A stretch of DNA of 64,000 nt, from contig CAJNOL010000899.1 in assembly GCA_905250125.1 (NCBI GenBank), forward strand, positions 31,793 to 95,792. The letters run 5' to 3'. Below the pieces are notes generated by a model. The model ran no database searches. It saw only the letters and a list, made by a program, of their open reading frames with translations, and was not told the origin of the DNA. Each line of letters begins with the position of its first letter. Position 1 is the stretch's first letter. Below are positions 14,200 through 29,603 of this stretch, one piece after another. Source of the DNA: Rotaria sordida. Taxonomy: Eukaryota; Rotifera; Eurotatoria; Philodinida; Philodinidae. The translations under genes and the position numbers were made by a program.

Positions 14200-15395
14200 T
14201 TTTCTTTATTATTTATTTACCTGAAAACAGAGAAAAAAACAATAAGATATGATTATATATATGTTTTACTCATGTTCGATATTTATTTTTCTTCTCCTTC
14301 CCAAATTTCTTTATGAATAATCGTTTTGAAATCATTCAAATGACATTTGTCGATTATATGAATGGAATGATGAATAAAAATGGCTATCGAAAATGGAGAG
14401 CAAGACCACCAAGTACCATTATATCAAATTTTTTATATCAAATTTATATTTTTCTATTTCGTAATTCAATGAGAAATTCAATATGACATATATGGAGATA
14501 AAGGAAAATATTAAATAAAGTTCTTGTCAGGGATTACAATTATCTATCAGAACAAACTACATATAATGATTCATTGAATAGAAGAAATTTTGATTAAACA
14601 CATACAGTAGAGAACAAAAAGAAGAATTATTGGTTAAAAAAGCTACCAGCGATAAGAACAAAGCGCGAAAGAAAGAAAAAAAAAAGAATGATACAATATA
14701 GATGGCTATACCCACTAAAAAGTTTCATGGAAAAAAACGAAAGTGAACGAACTCGTTAAAACATGAACAACTATCTTATTCATGAAGAGCGAGCCTTATA
14801 GCTTCCTGAATGAGTTATAAACCGATAAGAACACGTTCTGCATCAGAAAAAACACATTCTTTGCCGTTCCATTAACTATTGAGATGGTTCTCGTTTTGTT
14901 CTTTTTTTGGAATGATCAAGATAGGATTCTATCCAAATGATACCGTTTTCTCTGACGTTCTCTAGAGAAATACCTAGAATGGATTCATCAAACTAATGAA
15001 AATATTCAAGACGATCCAAAATCATTCTTAGAAAGAAAAAAGAAGCATTTTTGGTCATTCTCCAAATTATCTAATCCTTTCTCATTTGTTCGTTTCATAA
15101 GCTCAATAAAAGTTCCTGTTAAGTGAAGAAAGAATATTAATTAGCTCAGATTACATTTTTCTATTTTCTCAAATATATTAAATTTTTTTCTAATTATTTT
15201 TTCACTAAAAGATGATCATCATAATTTGTACCCGTTTTTTTTATGAACATCTCTTTCCAACCATCAGCTTTTAATTGCTGATATCGAGAAGCTCTTACTT
15301 ATAGTACGCAGACAAAAATAATAAATGTAATGTATAAGTGGTGATACTTCCATATTGAGATCAACAACATCATTATAATAGATACTGTAATATTA
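14200..15395. other. gene-poor spacer, start of a relic block
   Basis: AT-rich sequence upstream of the CDC123-like gene. Apart from a possible orphan exon at 14966-15126 I see no coding region, tRNA or clear repeat. Confidence 0.4.
14966..15126 (+). pseudogene. possible orphan terminal exon
   Basis: A pyrimidine-rich tract and TCTAG acceptor at 14961-14965 are followed by about 52 clean codons ending in TGA. The translation has protein-like composition, including FLERKKKHFWSF. No partner exon is visible upstream. It may be a leftover exon of a lost gene or chance; I do not recognise the family. Confidence 0.3.
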
Positions 15396-15447
15396 TGCAA
15401 CGCAGTGTTTTTGTTCTTTGTGACTGAAAAGCACATGATTAGACTCA
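15396..15447 (+). repeat. left arm of a distant inverted repeat pair
   Basis: About 52 bp beginning TGCAACGCAGTG. It matches the reverse complement of 21010-21063 at about nine positions in ten, including an identical core read on this strand as GAAAAGCACATGATTAGACT. It could be the terminal inverted repeat of a 5.7-kb DNA transposon, or one of two separate copies of a short element. Confidence 0.7.
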
Positions 15448-17686
15448 CAAGGAGACATTCCTAGGTACCCAAGTGTTTTCAAGTTGGGACTTAGCGTATC
15501 TTGTAGACCTTAGTGAGCTGTGTCTATGGTAAAAAGAGTTCCTGCTTATGGCTTGTTTCTGAGGAGGTCAAACGTTTTTAGTGAATTTTTGCTGTAGGGC
15601 CTCAGTTTTGCAACAAGACCATATTTTCGAATTTCGACCTGAAACTTTGCCTACATAAAGATCTCAATTAGATGAGGAAATAGGAAGGAATATTATGGGC
15701 AAGAACAATGGATGCTAAAGATGTGCTCGAATTGGTCAGGTCAAGCGGGACTAAACCATCAGTGTTACCAGATTGACAGCTGATAAGCTCACTACCCAAC
15801 CCAGATTCTTCAAACTTTTCTACTTCAATTTGATTTCACTGTTCAACAAGCTTTAATGTGAAACATTTTTAGTTAAAAAGATATTGACGATTTGATATAG
15901 GATATATCAAGAGAGCTATGGACTAAACATTGATGAGATACAATAACATGCATTCAGATTTTGCATAATTTTAAACATCTTCGTAGTTTTTCAGTTTTTT
16001 TTAATTAGAATTTGATGATTTACAATAGTTTCAAGCATAACTCAAGATGAAAAAGTTGGGAAAAAAATTATGCATTTTTTTTTTTTATTAAACTGATCAG
16101 CAATTAGATGAATATTTGTAGTCGTTAGAGGAAGTATCACAATTTATAAAAATATATTGATGAACTGATTTGTATTTTATGATTTTTCTAGCCTAATTTC
16201 TCAGACTAGTACTCTCACAATACACAGAATATTCATAAAGAACAACGAAGTAAACTGGATTGAAACAATGAATTAATACTAATGATTACTAGTGCCGTTC
16301 CACATTTATTGGAATTATCTGTATCATTGTGATTTGTCAATGCTCAATAGATAACGGATTATGATGTCAAGGCTGTTTTATTTAAACCTAAAAAATTTTT
16401 CAATTAATCTGAACGAGCTTTGTTATTTTCTCGAATTACGTACAGAAAGACATGTATTTTGCGATGTTTTAACTTGCGACAACTAATAAATCAAATATCT
16501 TAGCTATCTATAAGTAGTTTTCAGAGAATCCATTCAAGCAATAAAACCGCTGAAGGAGTGAATATTTCTCCAAAGATTTGTTCGTGCAAAGCGAAAACCA
16601 AAGGATGAAGAACATCATGATTTTCTGAAGAAACTTGAAGAACAAAGTTTTGTAAATTTTTCTATTAATAATCGAAAATGATTGCAACATTTATCGCCGA
16701 AAACAAGATTACCGAAACTCGTGCCGAAATGAATATTGTTGAAAAGAGACATCACCGCATAAAATGAAGAAAAAAAAACGAATAAAATATTATAAACATT
16801 TTATGAAGAATTGACATTTAAGATTTAAGAAATTTCGAGTATTCGTTACAACATGTTAAGAGAGAAAAAAAAATTGAATATTCTGAAGAGCAAATATCCT
16901 TCTATAAGTTCATATTGAATGAGACTTTCTATACTTTGGATTGATAGAATTTTAATCAAAAGATAAACATTAATATAAATAAATAATTATATATAGTCAA
17001 ACAAAAGGTGAAATTAGAATAACATAAAATTTCACGATATCGTATTTATTTATTCATAACTTTTTTTCTAATTATGGTTATGGACAAAATGAAAAACATT
17101 GGGTGGTCTATTTCATTTTATCTAGTTCTTTATGATTCAATAATTACATTCGTGACAAGAGTTCTAATTTCATCAAAGAAGTTTATTGGCAATTTTACTC
17201 TTCATTTTGACTTCAAATGAATGGTTAACATGATTTACCCGGTGACATACAGATGTTTTTGATTGCACTACTATTGACAATCAATCAAGTATATATATGA
17301 TAATGATATCCAACAGATTTCATTGAAAAAAAGCTTAAAAGTGTTTGCAGAATTTTTCCAAATATTTCAAAATCAAAGATCGAATAGCCATCGAAAATGT
17401 TGAAGTTTTTTACACATATATGACGCCAATCTTATAAACTTTTTCTAGTTGTATCGACTTGATTAGATCCAGTTGCATGAATGCTAATTGATGAATTACC
17501 ATCAAAAAGCTCATAGTACTTTCTAAAAACATATTTAAATCATCATTATATTTTTCTATGCATAGAAAATATTTACAGAAAGCTAAGACAAACAAGAAAA
17601 AAATTATTTATTACTAAAAAAATGCGAAGTCAATGTTCTTCTTCTTTAATTTTTCTGGCTTCTTTTCAAAATCCATATTTTTAACT
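15448..17686. other. relic DNA inside the inverted-repeat pair
   Basis: No intact gene. Around 16500-16760 on the + strand a stretch rich in Lys/Glu codons (with AKRKPKDEEHHD) is broken by stops, like an old coding sequence. I cannot assign it. Confidence 0.35.
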
Positions 17687-18410
17687 ATGATAAAGTTCAT
17701 ATTTTCACGACGCAAGCTTCTACTCTATTCTATTGTCATCATTTTTATGCTAATTGTCACTGTTATTCTTGTTGTCTAACTGTGATTAAGCGAAAATCTT
17801 ATCAATCGGTGACATCCACCACTCAAGTAGCTCTTTCATCGACTTGTAAGTTTGTCGATATACTCGTCTTCGAAGAATTGTTCTTTTCTATTGCTTACGA
17901 AACTAAAAATAATTAAAAGAGAGTTCATTATTAGCAAGCCATCAGTAACTTCTTATGGTCAACTATGTGTATGAGTGTGCAAAATCTTTATGACAATAAA
18001 CATGTTCACTCAAAGTTAATCAATTTCGTTTTGTAATCATATGCATCCATGCAACTAAAGAATTCTTTCTCTTTCAATTCCATGTCAAAGATGAAAATTC
18101 TTTATATTGTTTCTTTTTTTCCCAACCACCATGATCACAATCAAAATCACGACATCAAATAAACAGTTTTTCATGTTGATGCATCACGTTATGCAACACT
18201 TCATTATTGAATTAAATCACATTTCTAGTCACCTCATCGAATCTATGGACAATGATATCATTGACAAATGCGTTTAATTGTTCTAATTCTTACAAGAGTT
18301 GGATATAAGATAGCATGCAATAAAACTCTTTATGTCTAGCAGAATCTGTTACGACCAGTACAAACCCCATGACAACTGCCACAAAGAGCATTGCGAGGAC
18401 AACTACGACC
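17687..18410 (+). pseudogene. broken 5' end of a Thr-rich type II membrane protein
   Basis: An ATG at 17687 starts a basic stretch (FSRRK) followed by a strongly hydrophobic helix of about 20 residues. The frame then hits a stop. A shifted frame continues as Lys/Arg then Ser/Thr-rich sequence to a donor-like GTAAGT at about 17846. A second Thr-rich exon (about 18341-18407) has an acceptor and a GTAAGT donor of its own. A membrane anchor followed by short Thr/Ser-rich exons is common in bdelloid surface proteins. Here the reading frame is broken between helix and stalk and no extracellular domain follows. Confidence 0.4.
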
Positions 18411-18425
18411 ATTTCATGTAAGTTC

Positions 18426-18959
18426 AAAGGTTTGCATGTTAGGATATGATTTTCTAGTCTCAATCCTGTTCACTCCTTGAGAAAACTTGCAGAATTTTTT
18501 CAGGACCCTGAATCTCATGAATCTTGTGAAGTTTTATTTAGGATTTTATGTCAAATTCTAGTAATTCCTGTTTCCAGGATTTTTCAAGGTGAAATAAGAT
18601 CTTGTTCAGGATTTCTTCAAATTCCTGATCAGATATTTTTTCAATTAGAAATACAGAATCCTATCAAGGATCCCTTCAAAATTATGAGAGAGGACTTTCC
18701 TACGATTTTATCAGGTTCTCGTTAGGATTAAGGTTACATTTTCGTATCAGAATCTTGTCAGAAGTGATAGCCACATCAGAGACGGATCTTAGAAAGAAAA
18801 TAACAAGATCAGTCAGAATACGAAACTGATTAAACCTGCAAAGCTTCAATTAGAATCTTGTTCAGAACTTTTTAACTAAATGCATTTCCAAATATTGTAA
18901 GACAATGGTAATCCTAATCAGGTTCTTAATAGGAAAATGTAGGACTTAGTAAAGACCTT
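18426..18959. repeat. degenerate AGGATT/GAATC repeat region up to the gap
   Basis: Variants of AGGATT, GAATC, TCAGG and TTCCTG recur every 15-40 bp from about 18470 to the assembly gap, in both orientations. It looks like a decayed satellite or the flank of a repeat that stopped assembly. The open frame at 18477-18725 is a by-product of this composition. Confidence 0.5.
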
Positions 18960-19059
18960 NNNNNNNNNNNNNNNNNNNNNNNNNNNNNNNNNNNNNNNNN
19001 NNNNNNNNNNNNNNNNNNNNNNNNNNNNNNNNNNNNNNNNNNNNNNNNNNNNNNNNNNN
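18960..19059. other. assembly gap of 100 N
   Basis: Exactly 100 N, the usual placeholder for a scaffold gap of unknown size. Distances across it are therefore not reliable. Confidence 0.99.
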
Positions 19060-21009
19060 TTTTTTTACCAAAATGATCAGTGAAACGAGCTCTACAAAAT
19101 CCTCTAGACGAAAAAATTTTCTGAAAAACTTATAGTTTTCGTAATTGACTATTAATGAACATATCTATCAAAAATACGTGTCGCGTTAATTTTGTCCTTG
19201 GTAGTATAATTCTTAAGAAGATGGAATTTTTTAATTTGATTAATCTTTGATAGATATTAAAAAGTATCGATTTATTGAATTAGTATTAGTTTCATTGATA
19301 TTTACTAGCCAATTATCTAGTCTTTTATTCTATTTCAGTAATATATCATACAATATTATTTAAACATATAATCCTAGAAAAAAGAAATATGTAAGGATAA
19401 AGTACATTTTATTCAAGATCTCAATGTATTGCTATCAGGAGTGCAGAATCTGCCGTAAAAACGAAAAATTTCTCCAAACGCTAAAATTATTTCGAAAAAT
19501 TTCCCCAACTAAAAAAAAAATAAAAAGTAAGGCTTTCGTGTATGGAATATGTATCTATACAGAAAGAACACTGCAACAGAGCTAATTAAGACAAATAGCG
19601 TGGTATAAAAAATAATCCGTTCTATTGATCATCGATTAACACTGGTAATCTTGATACTTGTTTTTTTCTCAAACGATTTAGCACAATTGAGCTAGATGAT
19701 ATGAGCAGGGTGACCAGATCTTCCGATTTGGCAGGAAAAATTCCGATTTTCGAAGTTTCTTCCAATGACTTTGCGACCTTCCGATTTCTTCCGATTTTCG
19801 AACTTTTTTCCGATTACTTTCCGATTTTTGATTTTTAAGGGTAAAAGAATCACTCATTTTTGATAGTCAGTTTCTATACTATTCGATCGAGAACTTAATT
19901 CTGAACAAAACTGTATAAATGTTTTTGAGTAAAAAGCATAAATTGATTAGAAAATCTTTAAGATATTGTCACAATGGTGTTATGCACAGATTGTGCCAGG
20001 ATATTGTATACCTTCGTTCTCCAAGTTCAATTCAGAACCGGAGGCATTTTTTCTGTTTTAATAGTATTTTTCAAGAGCTACAAAACTAGAGATAAATCAA
20101 TATCAGAAAAATTTGTCAATTGTCTCTTTGCATGGATATATTGTTATTCATTCTTATAAAATATGCACCATTCGATAGGTGTGGGTGTAGATCAGAGATG
20201 AGCACAGGACAAGCTTTTTTGTCCTGTCCTGCTCTGTCCTATGATCGATCCTTGTCCTACTGAGCGGCAGGACAGGATCAAAACTGGTTTGTCGTTCTGT
20301 CCTGTTTTTCAGGATAGGACATTTTCTAAGATAAAAATAAGATTTTTAATTTTCAATTACGTAACATATATGTTTAACTCTTCAACCATCTTATAACTAA
20401 TCTATGTAATGATTTTATCATATTCTGAGCACCCTTTTCATTTTATTTTATTGACTATTTGAATCCATGTTGAGGTAGAGCAGATTTTGTTGATGACGAA
20501 ACATCCGATTGACCGAAGATGTTGAAGAAAACACAATTATAGCATATTTATTTCATGTTCCTTAAACCTATTGTTCTACTTCCTGTAGAACCAATGAATA
20601 TTTGACAGCATTCGAAGCAGCTAGCATATACGAAGATACGTTAATATTAATTAGGTTCATCTAATGTAGCTGAACATCAAAGAAAAAATTCCGTTCAGAT
20701 AATGATACTGTTGATGATTCAGTTTTTATGAATGGACATTTATTTTCTGTAAGGTGCCCGCAATTCAAAAATGCAGTACTATCTTAGCTTTCGGTCGAAA
20801 GCTACATAGTTAGATAGCCCTAACTGAGCTGATTCCGAATATCACCTTTGTATTCGAATTCGATTAAGTTTTCGGGAAGAAATCCTCAAAATACAAAAAA
20901 CACCAAGAGAACGAAAGATTTGCATCGCTTTGAGAAAACTTGAGATTTCGGTCCTTTCCGCTCATTATAATTTTTTGAATTTGATATATTTGGATTCATT
21001 ATTGAAAAC
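19060..21009. repeat. transposon-relic region with TTCCGATTT and GTCCTG clusters
   Basis: At 19708 CAGGGTGACCAGATC resembles an hAT-type terminus and is followed by clustered TTCCGATTT motifs (about 19732-19830). At about 20193 CAGAGATGAGCA begins a second block with repeated GTCCTG/CAGGAC motifs to about 20330, some in inverted orientation. No matching opposite ends were found. No coding region is supported; the frame at 19974-20159 is short and Cys/Phe-rich. Confidence 0.4.
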
Positions 21010-21063
21010 TGAGTCTAATCATGTGCTTTTCAGCCACAAAGAACAAAAGCACTCTGTTGCACA
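21010..21063 (-). repeat. right arm of the distant inverted repeat pair
   Basis: Reverse-complement partner of 15396-15447. The block starting TGAGTCTAATCATGTGCTTT is shared exactly. Outside about 54 bp the similarity ends abruptly on both sides, as expected for a mobile-element terminus. Confidence 0.7.
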
Positions 21064-22139
21064 ATTTTGACAACAGTAGGGGCTCGCCATGATGAACTAC
21101 TTCTCTCGCAAACCTATCTTCTCTGTCGTTTCGAAACTTTTCTCTGATCGTCATACATCATTCGAATCACCATTTAAAGTCGAACAAAAGTATGGATTGC
21201 TTTTTTCAAAAAGTTATTTTCTCATGGAGAAATGTAGACTTCATTGGAAAGAAAAATGAACGTGAAAAGACATTTTTTTAAACACTGCTCTTTTTTTTCA
21301 CTCATTTTCAGTTTTCACATCTGTATATAGGTTAGAAACAATGTAGAATACGATGATCATACTCATTGATAATACAGACATTATCTAGTAGGTCTCCGAA
21401 CACCTTGGCTTACAAGAAATAGCTGGTTTCGCTATTCTATTTCTATGGAAAAGTTCTCAGTGTGAAAGAGAGTTCAATTTATGGAAGAAAGTATCAGACC
21501 TCTGTTGGCACAATGCAGAAGTTTTTCGCAGCAAAGAATAGGAAATAGGACAAAGCCAAAGGCAATCACGACTCCAGATTGGCGTTCGAGACTTTTCGAT
21601 GCAAAACCACATTATCTACGCAAAGGTTACTGAAGAACAACTTGAAAACTTCACTGTACAATTGGCCTTGGTTGTACACGGTTGGAAATAATATTATTTA
21701 CAACCCTGTAGAGATAGATGTCGTTACTATGAATATTAATCTATCGTCGTGATTCTTTAAAATAAATGATAAAGATATATAAAGCATTTATTTTTGCAAA
21801 GAATAAAGAAAAAGATGAACTTAACTGAAGGAAAAAGAAAATATTCTTTTAATGAAGGAATCCGTAGAGGAGAACAAGAAATACAAGATAACATGAGAGT
21901 GTGGATGTGGGTATGAATCTTTTCTCCATCTCCATCTCCATCTACACTCACACCCACATTCACCTCGCGTTCTATCATTGATCAGATAAAATGATCTGTA
22001 AGAGATGAAAACCGATGTTTTAAAAGCAAGGCAACAGGAATTTAGCGAATGCTTATCGAACAGATTTCAAGGTTGGCGGGTTGGTCTGGGTGTGGATTTT
22101 CTTTTCATATCCACATACTCATGTAGTGAGATTTAGAAG
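21064..22139. other. relic spacer with short GTGTGGGTGTGGA-like tracts
   Basis: No gene seen. At 21897-21965 and about 22083-22115 there are short tracts of the GTGGATGTGGGT type, in both strands and partly self-complementary, with CCATCT repeats between. A similar tract is at about 43199-43250. Confidence 0.4.
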
Positions 22140-22900
22140 AACATCAAACGAAAGAAGACTGGTTAACCAACGGTTTTCGATCGATTATAGCGATGTGGTA
22201 TCGATGTTGATAGCGGAACAAATATTTCAGTTATCCATAAAACCATTATAGGTACAGACTCAGTTGGAAATTCATTCTTCTGTACTTGATATTGCTTATG
22301 TTGAAGCATCAATATGCTATCTGAACCATTATACATATCTTTTCGACGAATTAAATTTACTTGCAGCAAAATTACTTGTATTATTGTTAACTCATATATC
22401 TGAAACCTTGAAAGATCATCTCAATATTGAATTGGTATCATCTGACATTCATGTATTCTAACAATTATTGATTTACAATTATTTGTTGATGGAGGTGATG
22501 CAAAAGAAAATGATATCATACGTCAAGCCTTTTCATTACTAATCTCAAACAGGAAAATTGTATCATTTGCTTGTTCAAGAAAAATGACTTTGAATATTTC
22601 AAAAATCTATTGATATCTTGAACAAAAACTCAAATATTTGTTATGGGAACTCTTTCGGACGAAGAAGAATCCATAGGCAAGTTGCTTGAATTATTAAATT
22701 TATATTTCAAAGAAACATTGATATTCGATTGTTTTAGAGAAGCAGTCATGATCATGTTAATCAATTTTCAAATATCTGAAAAAGATCTAACTGTAAAACG
22801 AAAAATGCCATATTAGGAATTCACTGGTCTTTCTATTTGGATACATATGATCTGCCGATTAAGAAATTTAACTTTTATTAACAAAGGAATACCAATATCG
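22140..22900 (+). pseudogene. decayed coding region, family not recognised
   Basis: From about 22259 an open stretch of about 67 codons (LNLLAAKLLVLLLTHISETL and similar) has coding-like composition. It is followed by about 450 bp of further protein-like segments that switch frame and contain many stops. There are no splice signals that rescue a gene. I cannot name the family. Confidence 0.35.
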
Positions 22901-24317
22901 TTGCTAGCGACAAAAAAACAAAACTGAAAGTTCTAATCTCGTTATCGCTAGTCAATACGTAGAATTAAAACAATTTGTAGCACCATTCATACGCATTCCA
23001 ACAAATGCTATTTTTACAGCGTTGTTTATAATGATTTTTTGGATGAATTAGTACCTTTGCTTTGATGTAAGAAAGTTAGTTATAAATTCAAATATATCTA
23101 ATGACATTTTAGATGCAGAAAAATAGTGCGTTAATTAAAGTTGTCGTTTGATGTCTCCGGTAAAAGCAATGAGAAAGGGTGTGCTATTTTATATTATCTT
23201 TTAATTCTATTTACACATCAATTAAATTGCGATGAGTTTAAACTGAACTTTAAAAGTCAAAATTGTGTTAATTTAATTGAAATCAAATCAACAGAAAATG
23301 ACACTGCCTAGTCGATACTAAAAAAAAGGCAAAGTCGAAGGCAAAATGTTGTATAATCTATCTTTTGTTATTTGTTGAGTAATTATAATTATTAATTATT
23401 TTCGTTTTTACTTAATAGTAATAAAAATCCATCGTTTATCGATTATTATATGGCACCTTATTTTCTTATTAGATATACGACAGAATCTTATATTTCTGAG
23501 CTTGATTTTGTTGATATCCTATATGAAGATAAATTTTTTCATAATTAACTAATTTGTTTTAGTTCATGATCTCAATTGCCTATGAGAATATTTTATGAGT
23601 TCATCAATGAAAAATAATATCATGAGTATTTTCACATTGGTTCTTCTGACATGCAGCATGACAATATCAAGAAAGATAAACGATCAAAAATACGGTAAGA
23701 CACATGGCTTTTTTAATAGAAAAGAACTTCATAAATGTTTCTTTTCTCATTCTCACTGAAAATATTGAACATATTTCAAAATTTTTATGATTCATTGGAA
23801 ATTAACATAGATATTTTGTGAATCGATGAGAGTAGAAGAATCACTGGTATGAGAAAAGAAAGCGAGAAAGAATTTGGGAGTGACTACTAGTCACTTTAAA
23901 TTTTTTTATATCATAGATAGGTGTGTGACAATTTCATGCCGACTAGCTGCACGAATTTCAATCATCGGACTCTTCACCTGAACGAAATCTGATGATCAGC
24001 TCTCTGCATATGAACTGAGATTACTAAACACTTCATTTTATCATACCCATGAAGACTAATAATATTTCCATTTTAAGATCACGTCAGCTAAACTGCAAAT
24101 TTGTACTGAGAAGGAGTTGTAACAAGTATAAATAGGTAGGATAAAAAGAAGTGCTCACCAAGTCATCTTATATGAAATGAGCTAATTATAAGATCCAACT
24201 CATACGGCAAGAGTTAGTCATTAGAGACTCAACTCATGTAAAAAAAACTAGATGATCCAAACCAGTTCAGTTAATTAGTACGAAACTGCCACACATCTCA
24301 TCAATAAATAATTGATA
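22901..24317. other. AT-rich spacer, nothing recognised
   Basis: No open frame with coding character, no clear repeat and no RNA gene seen. Confidence 0.4.
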
Positions 24318-24690
24318 GTGTTTCTAGAAAATTCGATGATTTAAATAAAAGATATGAATTTTATTTTGTCAATATCATTAACACATAGAATTTGCCAATC
24401 CTCAAATGCGTTTGATGTACTGATTTTTTTTAATGATCATTTATTGAATCTTTAGTAATGAAACTTAAATAACAGATATTGATTTTTAGAAATATCAACA
24501 TCTTTCTGATTTTTTTTGAGATACATTGAAATTTTTTGTATACTGACACTTATGAACTTCGTTCATCATATGCAATGTAGGTTTCGATCACTATAATCTT
24601 TTGTTTTATTTTTCTTTGATCTTAATTTTACAATGATAATTATTCAGCAAATGCATTACTGATTTTTATTTTTGGTTATCGGTTATTAGA
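24318..24690 (-). pseudogene. decayed copy of exons 1-2 of the CDC123-like gene
   Basis: The sequence aligns by eye with 13690-14215 in the same order and orientation. Exon 2 is recognisable (TTTGCCAATCCTCAAATGCG against TTTGCCATTCTTCCATATTA) and so is exon 1 (TCAGCAAATGCATTACTGAT against TCAGCAAATGAATTACTCAT). The start codon is lost: ATG is now ATC on the minus strand. Similarity stops at about the first bases of exon 3. The long intron 1 is reduced to about 100 bp. The fragment lies directly downstream of NOA1. Confidence 0.8.
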
Positions 24691-24703
24691 ACAACAACAA
24701 TGT

Positions 24704-27700
24704 TTATTTTTTATGTTCAGTACGTCGACGATGTTTATTTTGTTCTCCTTTCCATAATTTTTCATTTATAATCATTTCAAGTTCATCTGACTGATATTCA
24801 TTATTATCTTCATTTTCTTGTTGATCTTCTTTATAAATATGTTTATTAAAGAATGGTGTTTGTTCTATTTGTGCACCACGTAAATGAATTAAATATTTAA
24901 GTAATGGTGGTTGTCGAAGATGAATACCAAGACCATCCGGTGTCATTACATCAAATACTACATATTGATCACGACTACATTGAACACTAGCCCAACCTAA
25001 ATTTAAAATTGTTATTTGAAGATAATATTTGTCACGTCTACCATAAAAATTACGGAAAAAAATAGATTGATAAGACAAACTAGAGTAGTAGTTAGAGATG
25101 TACCAGCGTCTGTCTTTTTTGTCAACACAAGTCGTGACTTCATTTATTCACACTATGAATTTATTAAAAGGAATGGATACGTTTAAAAGTTAAAAGTGTT
25201 GAATGTTGTCGTTTTTTGAAGAGAAATCAACATGAAGATCTAACTCAGGATACAACCCTATATCTAATGTAAATCTAATAAAAATATACATACCTGCTGA
25301 TGATAAAACAATATCTCCAGCAGCTTCTTCTTCTCCAATGCCAAGAATTTCAATAGTTGGGCCAATAAGTCGAGGCGGATCTTGAAGACGACCATTTATT
25401 CGATTTTGCGGTACCTAAAGAAAAAAAATCCTGCGTATAGCGATATAAAGCAAAAAATGACTGCTAACTCCAAGTTGATTTTTTTCCAGAGCATTTTCAT
25501 AAAATTTTTCAACATCTTTTGTTTGTATCACATTAATTGGCAAACGAGATGTTGTCATTAATGAAATAGTTGCTTGACCATGATTTGTAATCTAAAAGAA
25601 AGAGTAACAATATATATATGATAAAACAAGGAACAAGAATTTACATCTTTAACATCAATCCTTGCAACACCACCAATTAATATTGTTTGTCCAACATCTA
25701 ATAAAATATTCACCGGTCGAATAGCAGTTGATTGATGATCAAAAAATGAAAGTTCTGTTTGATTACTACATTTATTAATCATCTTCAACAAAAAAATTAA
25801 TTAAAATCTAATGAAAAAAACAAAAGTTTCTTTTTACTTGTTCAGGTAAAATAACTCCCGGTGTATCAAAAAGCCATTTTTCATTTTTATATGAACCGGG
25901 ATTAAAAGCTCGCATTTTCTTTTGTCGATAATTTATATAATTATGTTCACTTGATTCGAATGAACGATCTTCATTAAAAGAATTTTCACCAGATGAATAT
26001 GTATATGATGCGCCACTTTTTGGTAAATTCATTTCAGATTCAAATCGACGACGCCATTTTACTGTTGATTCAACATTTTCTAAAATTTTATCTTCAATAT
26101 CTTATTCATTGAAAGACAAGAAAACGAAACATACCGGCAGTAGTTGTTTCATTTTCAATTGAATTATCATCATCATCATCTGGTATAGTTTCGTTTTCTT
26201 CTCGTTCTTTCAAGCGTTCTTCACGCATAAATTGATTTTTTCCAGTTCGTAATTGAATTGGAAAACGAACAACATTCATTGTTGTACCTAAATAAAACAA
26301 CACTAATCATAATAAATTTTTCAATAAATATTTTACCAGGAAGATTTGATACAGTTGCAGGTTGAATACAATCAAGTGCATGAATATGACAAAGATCAGA
26401 ATCAATAAGACTATTGAATAAACTACTTTTTCCGGCATTTGTACCTCCGAGTAGATAAACACCACCTAGTATTTTATATTACAGTAAAGAAAAAAGACAA
26501 ATGAAAACAGTAAAGACAAACCATGTTGTGACCAATAACGAAATACTTTGGAAATTAATTCTTCAATACCATATCCAGTTCGAGCACTGATTAAACCATA
26601 ATATTTAACTAAATGTTTTCCTAGACCACGTTTTGTACATTCATTTTCAAGACATTGACGAACATTAGACAAATACGTTTCATTGTCTAAAATAAATTTA
26701 TTATTCGTTTGAATAGATTCTTCATCGAATCTTTGATAAGTTTACAAAAAAAAAGTTCATTTTCTCAATTAATACTAATTCATTATAAATCGATCTACTA
26801 AGTAATAAGATACCTGTATTAATCTGCGTCTTTATATGATGAAAATTATGAATATAGTAAAGATCTATGGGAGATTTTTTTTCTAGGTACTACTTTAAAA
26901 AAAAACTTGCCTTTGGGTAGTAGGTCAACTTTATTGCCAAGAACAAATATAATATTCGATGAAGTATGATGATTTTTTGCTGTTTCATCAATAAGATGTG
27001 CCCATAATCGACTAATTGAATTTGGTATATCAAGAAGATCGACAATTAAAATAATTAAAGCACGTTTTCGTTTTATTTCTGTTAAAATATCTTTATAAAC
27101 TTGTTCGTTAACTTCACAATGTGATATTTCATTTGTATATTTAAAAAGAAAACATCGTTGACATTGACTTGTTCGTTTTTGTAAGTTTGTTGAAAGATAA
27201 TGTTTATAGATTTCAACTGGTACAAAACCACTTGAATATATATATGTGAAAAAATAAATAATTCTATCAAAAACATAATAATAATTTCTTACGACTTAGT
27301 TTTATCAGCACATTGAAGTGATGCTCCACAACCAAAACAACGAGCTGTTTCATGAATAGGTATTGTTTTATCTTCTGTTCCTAAATTCATTTGAAAATGA
27401 TTTTCTACAGATGGAAAAGCAACAACAGGTGGATGAGGTAAATCATCTTCATCTTCATTTATTGACAAAATAATATCATCTTTTGGTATTTGTGAAAGAA
27501 GATTTTCTGCTCGACCTGTTGTTCGTGAATGTTGTCGAACAAGATATTTTTTATTTTCAGATAATTGACCACCAAAACGAACAGCATATGATGGATCTTT
27601 AGAAAGTATTTGACGAACTACAGGTGAGAGATTATCTAATGAAACAGGTTTTGTTTCAGTAATAATATGTTTTTCATTAGTTAATAATGATTTAGAAGAA

Positions 27701-27783
27701 CGACGATTTGATCGAAAACGACAAGCATTAATTTTAATAGATATTGAACGATGAAATAATGATATTCTTCGAAAATTTAACAT
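24704..27783 (-). CDS. NOA1: NOA1-like mitochondrial circularly permuted GTPase, 10 exons
   Basis: Minus-strand exons 27783-27293, 27230-26911, 26686-26522, 26465-26337, 26287-26135, 26100-25838, 25782-25645, 25591-25469, 25414-25294 and 24996-24704 give 731 residues. NOA1/YqeH GTPases act in mitochondrial ribosome assembly. A basic presequence is followed by a CFGCG...CQRC zinc motif. The GTPase motifs then come in permuted order: G4 NKVD, G1 GGTNAGKSS, G2-like PGTT and G3 DTPG. An acidic insert (DDDDD) follows the G2-like PGTT. I chose the ATG at 27783 because it gives a clean targeting peptide; an upstream in-frame ATG at 27828 would add 15 residues. Intron 2 uses a GC donor. The gene is head-to-head with GAPDH. 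Confidence 0.92.
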
Positions 27784-29603
<1,820 letters not shown>
